This document shows, piece by piece, positions 58,972-64,000 of a stretch of DNA of 64,000 bases (position 1 is its first letter; each line of letters begins with the position of its first letter). The DNA is from Helicobacter himalayensis (GTDB lineage Bacteria > Campylobacterota > Campylobacteria > Campylobacterales > Helicobacteraceae), in contig NZ_CP014991.1 of NCBI RefSeq assembly GCF_001602095.1, positions 1,116,001-1,180,000 on the forward strand, in the 5' to 3' direction. Under the pieces are notes generated by a model that made no database searches, was not told the DNA's origin, and worked only from the letters and a program-made list of their open reading frames with translations. Both the position numbers and the translations under genes were made by a program.

Positions 58972-59878
58972 TTAGCAACCTTTGAAGTTCTCTCTTACGC
59001 AACAATCGCTTGACTTTTTTCCGCACACTTGAATAAATATAGTAAAAAAATCCCTTTGTTTTGCGCGTATCATTTAACAATGAACATTGCAAATCATAAG
59101 TTATTATACGTGCATAGATTGTATGTTTTTGTTCTTTTGGTTGCAGCTTGGCGATTTGGGCAAGGACATATTTGTGGTCGCAAATGCTTTTTGCAAGCTT
59201 TTGCGTATCATTTCTTTGAGTAATAGAATCTAAATTTTCACAATAAAAATAAAGCACATTAGGAATATAAGCAGCATTTTTAGCGTGAAATAAAAAGAGC
59301 AAAAACATAAAAGCATCTTCAGCCATTGTGAGTTTTTGCATTGACTGAAGGGATTTGCAGACATTCTTATAAGTGGAAGCTTTGTAAGCTTTATTGCAAA
59401 GATTCCAATAGCCTTTGCCTTGTGAAAAAAGATAAGCACAAAAGCTATCAACCCTCCCTTGAAAGTTGCCCTTAAAAAGTGAATCTGTGTGAAATTCCCC
59501 GCCTTCTTGCTTGAAAAAATTAAAACCCAAAATATCAATTTCTTGCGAAGATTCTAAAAGCGTGGCATTAAGAATCTCACATATTGACAAATCCAAATAA
59601 TCATCAGAATCTAAAAAGAGCAAATATTCCCCACTAGAGTGCAACGCGCCATTATTGCGACTTGCAAAAGTGCCTTGATTTTTTTCATTATGGATTATTT
59701 TAATCCGCGCATCTTTGCTGGCAAATTCTTTGGCAATCTCCATACTCTTATCTTGCCCACAATCATCTACAATGATGATTTCAATATCCCTAAAGCTCTG
59801 ATTTATGCAAGATTCTAACGCTCTAGCAATGTAGTTTTGCACATTAAAAACAGGGAGAATAATTGAAATTCTTGCCAT
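58958..59878 (-). CDS. Family 2 glycosyltransferase (surface glycan)
   Basis: A 306-residue GT-A enzyme: ISIILPVFNVQNYIARALESCINQSFRDIEIIIVDDCGQD, LLFLDSDDYLDLS, and AEDAFMFL near residue 190. It lies 1 base after the GT-D/GT2 fusion gene and overlaps the next gene. Its C-terminus is basic (RKKVKRLLRKRELQR), likely for membrane attachment. Confidence 0.9.
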   Translation of the reverse strand: MARISIILPVFNVQNYIARALESCINQSFRDIEIIIVDDCGQDKSMEIAKEFASKDARIKIIHNEKNQGTFASRNNGALHSSGEYLLFLDSDDYLDLSICEILNATLLESSQEIDILGFNFFKQEGGEFHTDSLFKGNFQGRVDSFCAYLFSQGKGYWNLCNKAYKASTYKNVCKSLQSMQKLTMAEDAFMFLLFLFHAKNAAYIPNVLYFYCENLDSITQRNDTQKLAKSICDHKYVLAQIAKLQPKEQKHTIYARIITYDLQCSLLNDTRKTKGFFYYIYSSVRKKVKRLLRKRELQRLLNDCE

Positions 59879-59879
59879 A

Positions 59880-61520
59880 TTATTTTGTCTTTTTTTGATA
59901 TTTTTTAATCCCTAAAAGTCGCTTTATCTTATGACGGATAGCCCTTTCAATGGATTTGAAAATATACCCTGCACCTTCCTTGCGAAATTGTGCTTTTATA
60001 TAGAGTTTGCGGGCGTTTTTGTAGGCATTTTTATCAGAATCTTTAAGAATCTTAAATCCAAGTTCAAGGCATTCTTTCATTGCGTCGTTATAACGCTTGT
60101 GATTTTGTGAATCCATAAATAGAGCTACTTCATTTGAGCCAAATTTTAGCGAGCTTTCTGGCATCTCTCCCCAAAGGTGGAATTTCCCATAAGGTTGCGC
60201 CGGGACAAAGGTTTTAATCCCAATTTTTTGCAAAGCGAGCGAAAAGCCCATATCTTCCGCTGCAACTTTATATTTTTGTAAGCTTTGTGCGTGTGTGAAA
60301 AAACTCTCAAGCCATTGTTTTTTGAAAAACCAAGAATGCCCTACGAAATCAACCTCCGCACACCACTTGTTTGGATTCCTCCAACCAAGCATAAAAAAGT
60401 CTTCATAAGGGTAATTTTCCGGCTTTTGTAACACCACGCCTGTCGTCCCATAAAGCCCCTCTTGCTTTTGCATATGCGAAAAACAATTAGCCAAAAAGTC
60501 CCTACCCGGAATCGTATCATCATCAAACACACACACAAGTTCCGAGCTAGCCCTCCTTTGTGCGAATCTAAACCGCTCCCACACGCCTTTATTTTCTTTA
60601 GAAATTTCAATAACATCAAACTCTTTTTCTATCTCTTTTGGAATCTCAATGCCCTCAAACACCCCATCTTGATAGAGCAGAATCTCTTTTGGTCTTAGCG
60701 ATTGATTTTGAATTGCTCGCAGTTGCTCTTTTAGTGCTTGTGGGCGTTTGTAGAGATTAAGCACAACGCTTACATCGAGCTCATTTTCATATATTGGTAT
60801 TATGCAGTTTCTCTCTGCGTATTCGTTCCCCGGTATCATATAAGGGCGCAACGCCTCAGCCCCAGCACTTCCAGCCTCTCCGGATTTGAAGTAAAAATCA
60901 ATCGATGAGCCAAAGTCAATGTAGCGGTTGTTTGGATTATGCAAAAAAAGATCGCAAATGATGATTTCAGATAATGGTCCTGCGGATACAACAAAAAGCA
61001 GATTTTCCCTCTTTCCAAAATCTTTCTTAATCTCGCTTAGCAATTTTTGCAAATCCTCTTTAAAAAACGCATTGCAATCATCGCTAATTTCATAATGTTT
61101 CAGAATATTAAGATTCCCTATTTTTTTGCCTTTTGCGCGGTGATTTGCGATGAGTACTGCGTCTTCACTTAGTTTGTCAAAATGCTCTTTAAAACGTCTA
61201 TGGTTTAAATTAATAAAAATATTTGAAGAGCTTAGATTTTTAGATTTTATGCGTGTGCGATACCAATAAGTCGCCACTTCATCACAACATGGGCAAGAGA
61301 TTGCATAAATAAACCTGTCATCAACGATATTTAGTGAATCTAAAAGCGCGTTAGCAAAGTCTTTATTGCCTTGGACTTCCCAACCCTCTTGCGCTTTTAC
61401 ATTATCACCCACCATAATCGCCCTCTCGCCATCAGCATAACGCGCGATGGTAAAATTCTCTTTTTTATAAAGCTTCTCAAAGATTCTGTCAAATTCTTTA
61501 TCTAAATACAGAGTTTTCAT
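59880..61520 (-). CDS. Fusion of GT-D-like (DUF1792) and GT2 glycosyltransferases
   Basis: A 546-residue protein. Residues 1-230 resemble GT-D enzymes: FTIARYADGERAIMVG near the start (DUF1792-type RxxDGE), LIANHRAKG and LLFVVSAGPLSEIIICDLF. Residues about 245-500 are a GT-A domain: DVSVVLNLYKRPQALKEQLRAIQNQSLRP, VCVFDDDTIPG (DxD), AAEDMGFSLAL. The C-terminal 45 residues are Lys/Arg-rich. Both halves would act on the same growing glycan. Starts 6 bases after the full-length wecB frame. Confidence 0.75.
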   Translation of the reverse strand: MKTLYLDKEFDRIFEKLYKKENFTIARYADGERAIMVGDNVKAQEGWEVQGNKDFANALLDSLNIVDDRFIYAISCPCCDEVATYWYRTRIKSKNLSSSNIFINLNHRRFKEHFDKLSEDAVLIANHRAKGKKIGNLNILKHYEISDDCNAFFKEDLQKLLSEIKKDFGKRENLLFVVSAGPLSEIIICDLFLHNPNNRYIDFGSSIDFYFKSGEAGSAGAEALRPYMIPGNEYAERNCIIPIYENELDVSVVLNLYKRPQALKEQLRAIQNQSLRPKEILLYQDGVFEGIEIPKEIEKEFDVIEISKENKGVWERFRFAQRRASSELVCVFDDDTIPGRDFLANCFSHMQKQEGLYGTTGVVLQKPENYPYEDFFMLGWRNPNKWCAEVDFVGHSWFFKKQWLESFFTHAQSLQKYKVAAEDMGFSLALQKIGIKTFVPAQPYGKFHLWGEMPESSLKFGSNEVALFMDSQNHKRYNDAMKECLELGFKILKDSDKNAYKNARKLYIKAQFRKEGAGYIFKSIERAIRHKIKRLLGIKKYQKKTK

Positions 61521-61526
61521 TGCAAG

Positions 61527-62658
61527 TTACTTCCTTTCAAAAAATGTTTTAATAGCTAAAAAAATCCTTTGGCTTGCTTTGCCATCGCCATAGGGATTTT
61601 GCTTGTTTGTAGAAAAGGGATTTTGCAGATAGTAATCCACGCGCTTAGAAATAAGCCATTCATATTGCCCCCCCCCCCACAAGCTCGCTAAAGCCTGATT
61701 TTAGTCCAGCTATTCTTTCTGTGAAATTGCGCAAAACAAGCACCTTAACCTTAAAGCTCGGCGCTTCTTCTTGTATGCCTCCGCTATCGCTTAAGATCAA
61801 ACTGCTATGTTTCATTACATTAATTAAGTCGATGTAATTAAGCGCATCGCATAAGATGATGTTTTGCTTGTTTTGCAGTGTTTGCAAGAGCGCTTCTTTG
61901 ACATTTGGATTTGGGTGTAATGGCAGTATGAAAATAGCCTCTGTGTGCTTATTTGCAAGATTTAGTATGCACCTTGCCAAAGCCTTTATATTGCTATGAT
62001 TTTCTCTTCTGTGGATTGTTACAAGCACAATTTTATCTTGCTTAAGCCTTAAGCCTAAACGTTGCAAACGTCTTGTAGAGTTTGCCAACTCGTTTTTATC
62101 AATGCAATGTATCGCATCAATGCCGGTATTTTTGGTGATAAAAATTGTATTTTTATCAATATTTTCTTTTGCGAGATTCCGAAAATCTTCTTTTGTGGGG
62201 CAAAAATGTAGATTTGCTAATTTACTAATCATTGCTCGCATAGCTTCTTCGGGGAATGGCTCATAGAGATTATGTGAGCGCAAGCCAGCTTCAATGTGAA
62301 AAATTGGCAACTTTTTATAAAACGCCACTAAAGCGCCACAATACGCGCTCATCGTATCGCCCTGCACGATTACAGCATCAAATTGCTGCTCGCTTAAAAG
62401 CGTATCAAGCTTGGCAAGAAGTCTTGCATTGAGCGAAGGCAGGCTTTGATTTTTTGTCATTACATTCAGATTGAAGTCCGCTTTGAGATTGAAAAATTGC
62501 AATGTTTGGTGACTTAGGTGTTTTTGCTGCTCTGTGTTACATAAAAAAACTTCCATATCACTTTTTTTGGCATCTTTTTGCACCTTGAAATACAGAAACA
62601 ACGGAGCAAGTTTAATAGCCTCGGGTCTCGTGCCAAGGACAAAGAGAATCCTTTTCAA
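61527..62658 (-). CDS. wecB: UDP-GlcNAc 2-epimerase WecB-like, phase-OFF by G11 tract
   Basis: Converts UDP-GlcNAc to UDP-ManNAc (non-hydrolysing type). LFVLGTRPEAIKLAPL, VQGDTMSAYCGAL, HIEAGLRSHNLYEPFPEEAMR and LSDSGGIQEEAP are family motifs. The start is TTG at 62658 with AAAGG 6 bases upstream; no ATG is available. The C-terminal end meets a G11 tract and stops at 61660. One fewer G (10) continues the frame (QYEWLISKRVDYYL, then NPYGDGKASQRIFLAI) to 61527, the usual C-terminus. At 11 Gs the last 45 residues, including the conserved GDGKAS segment, are lost. Confidence 0.9.
61668..61678 (-). repeat. Poly-G tract (G11, minus strand) near the wecB 3' end
   Basis: Eleven Cs on the plus strand. 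Eleven ends the frame four residues later; 10 or 13 restores it. Confidence 0.93.
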
Positions 62659-62737
62659 TCAATGCCTTTTGTTGAAAATTTATAAAGTATTTTATCCGCG
62701 CATTGTATCAAAAAAAGCGGGAACTTTTTTGATTTAT

Positions 62738-63589
62738 TCACATTGTTTTGACATCAAAACCATAATCCCAACCTTTTGGGGCAATGATGATTTTTTGCGG
62801 ATTCTCATTAAGTGCCCCCCCCCATAATGAAAAAGTAGAATTAGCGATAATATTATGCTTACAAGCTCGCATAAGCTCCAAATCATAATGCGCCTTTTCC
62901 TGCGGATTATGATCCATAATAAAAAATCGTTCCGCACCTAATTCTTTCGCATTTTCCCTAAGCCAGAGACTATCATCTGAAAAAAAGAAAAAGCAGGGAT
63001 TTTCCACGCGCTTGTGTATGTAGCTAATCGCACGCTTATAATACTCCAATTCACACAAATCACAACCAAGCGCGGCATAGTCTCCGCGTCTGATATGCAC
63101 GCTCACCGCGTTGCAGGATTTGATTTGCGCTAAAACCTCTGTATTCTTGGAATCTAGCGCAACCTTAAGCGTTAGCTCCTTGCGCAAATCCTCTAAAATT
63201 GACGCAAAAAATTTTCCATTTTGAAAATAGCCCTCATAAAAGCCATTTTCCTTTGTTTGACGCAAGAGGGTTTCATCATAGATTCTAAAAGCATTGTCAT
63301 CTTCTTTGATATGTTCGCAAAAATATTTTCTAAAATATTTTCTCAATGGCTTTGGAATGAGTGAGCCTTTCAGCGTGCAAAGTTTCATGTCCTTTGGCGT
63401 GGCGATTTTCAAGGCGATGTTGTAGTTTTTCAATAAAAATGGGCGCGGAAACTCCCCATTTTCAATTTTTGGCGTAAAACAGCTAATATCAAGTGATACT
63501 TCGCATTGAAACTTTTCTTGCAATGCGCGCGCAAAGGCGTATTGAAAGAGTTGATTCCCAAGTCCGCCTATAATTCTTACAACCTTCAT
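62738..63589 (-). CDS. Alpha-1,2-fucosyltransferase (GT11), phase-ON by G9 tract
   Basis: Adds fucose from GDP-fucose to galactose, making H-type antigen. The 283-residue protein starts with the GT11 motif GGLGNQLFQYAFARAL and has the donor-binding VSVHIRRGDYAALG (about residue 165) and the STFSLWGGALN block, where a G9 tract lies in frame. As assembled, the gene is complete. It is related in organisation to phase-variable H. pylori futC but is not necessarily orthologous. The -10 (TATAAT, minus strand, 63627-63622) is divergent from that of GDP-fucose synthase, which makes its donor. Confidence 0.93.
   Translation of the reverse strand: MKVVRIIGGLGNQLFQYAFARALQEKFQCEVSLDISCFTPKIENGEFPRPFLLKNYNIALKIATPKDMKLCTLKGSLIPKPLRKYFRKYFCEHIKEDDNAFRIYDETLLRQTKENGFYEGYFQNGKFFASILEDLRKELTLKVALDSKNTEVLAQIKSCNAVSVHIRRGDYAALGCDLCELEYYKRAISYIHKRVENPCFFFFSDDSLWLRENAKELGAERFFIMDHNPQEKAHYDLELMRACKHNIIANSTFSLWGGALNENPQKIIIAPKGWDYGFDVKTM
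62815..62823 (-). repeat. Poly-G tract (G9, minus strand) in the fucosyltransferase
   Basis: Nine Cs on the plus strand, read as WGGA near the C-terminal end. In frame at this length. Confidence 0.92.
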
Positions 63590-63621
63590 TCCATTTCCTT
63601 AGGGCTTTTTTTGAAAGCGCG

Positions 63622-63644
63622 ATTATAGCAAATTTCGCTATAAT
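63622..63644. promoter_or_regulatory. Divergent -10 boxes between fucosyltransferase and GDP-fucose synthase
   Basis: TATAAT on the minus strand (63627-63622) serves the fucosyltransferase (33 bases from its ATG), and TATAAT on the plus strand (63639-63644) serves the GDP-fucose synthase (73 bases from its ATG). They are only 11 bases apart, so transcription of the two may be mutually affected. Confidence 0.6.
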
Positions 63645-63716
63645 GCGCCGTTTTATTTTCGCGTTTTGGCGGGTTAAAGCGCATCAATACACATCAAACC
63701 ACAAAGAGAGGAAAAA

Positions 63717-64000
63717 ATGGAAAAAGATTCTAAGATTTTTGTCGCTGGACACAGGGGATTAGTTGGCTCTAGTGTAACTAGCGCACTGCAAGAGAGTGGC
63801 TTTACAAATATCATTACCAAAACGCGCGCCGAGCTTGATTTGCGCGATTTCAATGCGGTGGAGGAATTTTTCAAACACACCAATCCAGAATATATCTTTC
63901 TATGCGCCGCAAAAGTCGGTGGCATAGCCGCAAACAACCAATACAGGGCTGATTTCATTTATGAAAATCTTAGTATTCAAAACAATATTATTTTTAACGC
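63717..64000 (+). CDS. fcl: GDP-L-fucose synthase, 3' end missing
   Basis: Final step (3,5-epimerase/4-reductase) of GDP-fucose synthesis from GDP-4-keto-6-deoxymannose. The 94 residues present begin MEKDSKIFVAGHRGLVGSSV (NAD(P)-binding GxxGxxG) and include LDLRDFNAVEEFF and FLCAAKVGGIAANNQYRADFIYENL, typical of Fcl/WcaG. The gene is cut by the window edge. It supplies the donor for the fucosyltransferase. Confidence 0.93.
   Translation, partial: MEKDSKIFVAGHRGLVGSSVTSALQESGFTNIITKTRAELDLRDFNAVEEFFKHTNPEYIFLCAAKVGGIAANNQYRADFIYENLSIQNNIIFN

Overview
The window is from an enterohepatic-type Helicobacter (Campylobacterota). The evidence is the low G+C base composition, the Helicobacter-style housekeeping genes (coaBC, rho, infC/thrS, frr, secG, FlgR, Mqo), three tRNA genes, and many long homopolymeric G/C tracts in surface-glycan genes. 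These tracts are the usual hallmark of phase variation in Helicobacter and Campylobacter. No species name can be fixed from the sequence alone.

Layout. 1-9.7 kb holds lgt (cut by the window edge), an anti-sigma-like ATPase with a STAS-like partner, tonB-exbD-exbB, a J-domain protein, two transporters, mqo and coaBC. 9.9-15.3 kb is a sialylated-glycan locus starting just after tRNA-Asn: two tandem GT42 sialyltransferases, a CgtA-type GalNAc transferase and a Rieske plus metallo-beta-lactamase-fold protein that resembles vertebrate CMP-Neu5Ac hydroxylase (CMAH) along its length. Three of these four genes carry a 12-G tract; cgtA and the CMAH-like gene are split by it and would be whole with 11 Gs. 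15.5-17.6 kb is the DUF485/actP acetate uptake operon. 17.7-24.6 kb alternates glycan-modification genes (nucleotidyltransferase-kinase fusion, HAD phosphatase, two GT-B-like paralogues, a methyltransferase) with two ordinary genes. Here one G tract lies in a promoter spacer and two tracts lie inside genes.

24.8-42.7 kb is mostly housekeeping: panC, rplT/rpmI, trmN6, ribD, murI, rho, a two-component pair, flgR, thrS-infC, frr, secG, a twice-frameshifted mnmH, rseP, pgsA and tRNA-Leu. 43-50.2 kb is a small defence cluster: a DUF262/DUF1524 protein and a very large type IIG-like restriction-methylation enzyme. The latter carries a G tract upstream, another G tract inside, an (AG)n repeat near its 3' end and several palindromic elements inserted in frame. 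After smpB and purL, 53-55.9 kb is the wreck of an integrated element next to tRNA-Ser, with VapD-type toxin remains and an integrase remnant. 56-64 kb holds a phospholipase D-family lipoprotein and a glycan locus: three glycosyltransferases, phase-variable UDP-GlcNAc 2-epimerase, phase-variable alpha-1,2-fucosyltransferase, and divergent GDP-fucose synthase.

Taken together, the window encodes two host-glycan-mimicry modules. One is sialic acid/GalNAc ganglioside-like, possibly with Neu5Gc. The other is fucosylated, blood-group-H-like. Both are under combinatorial slipped-strand control. The central candidate for a new system is a phase-variable bacterial CMAH-like enzyme beside sialyltransferases, which would let a Helicobacter switch its surface sialic acid between Neu5Ac and Neu5Gc. 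The genes for CMP-sialic acid synthesis are not in the window.
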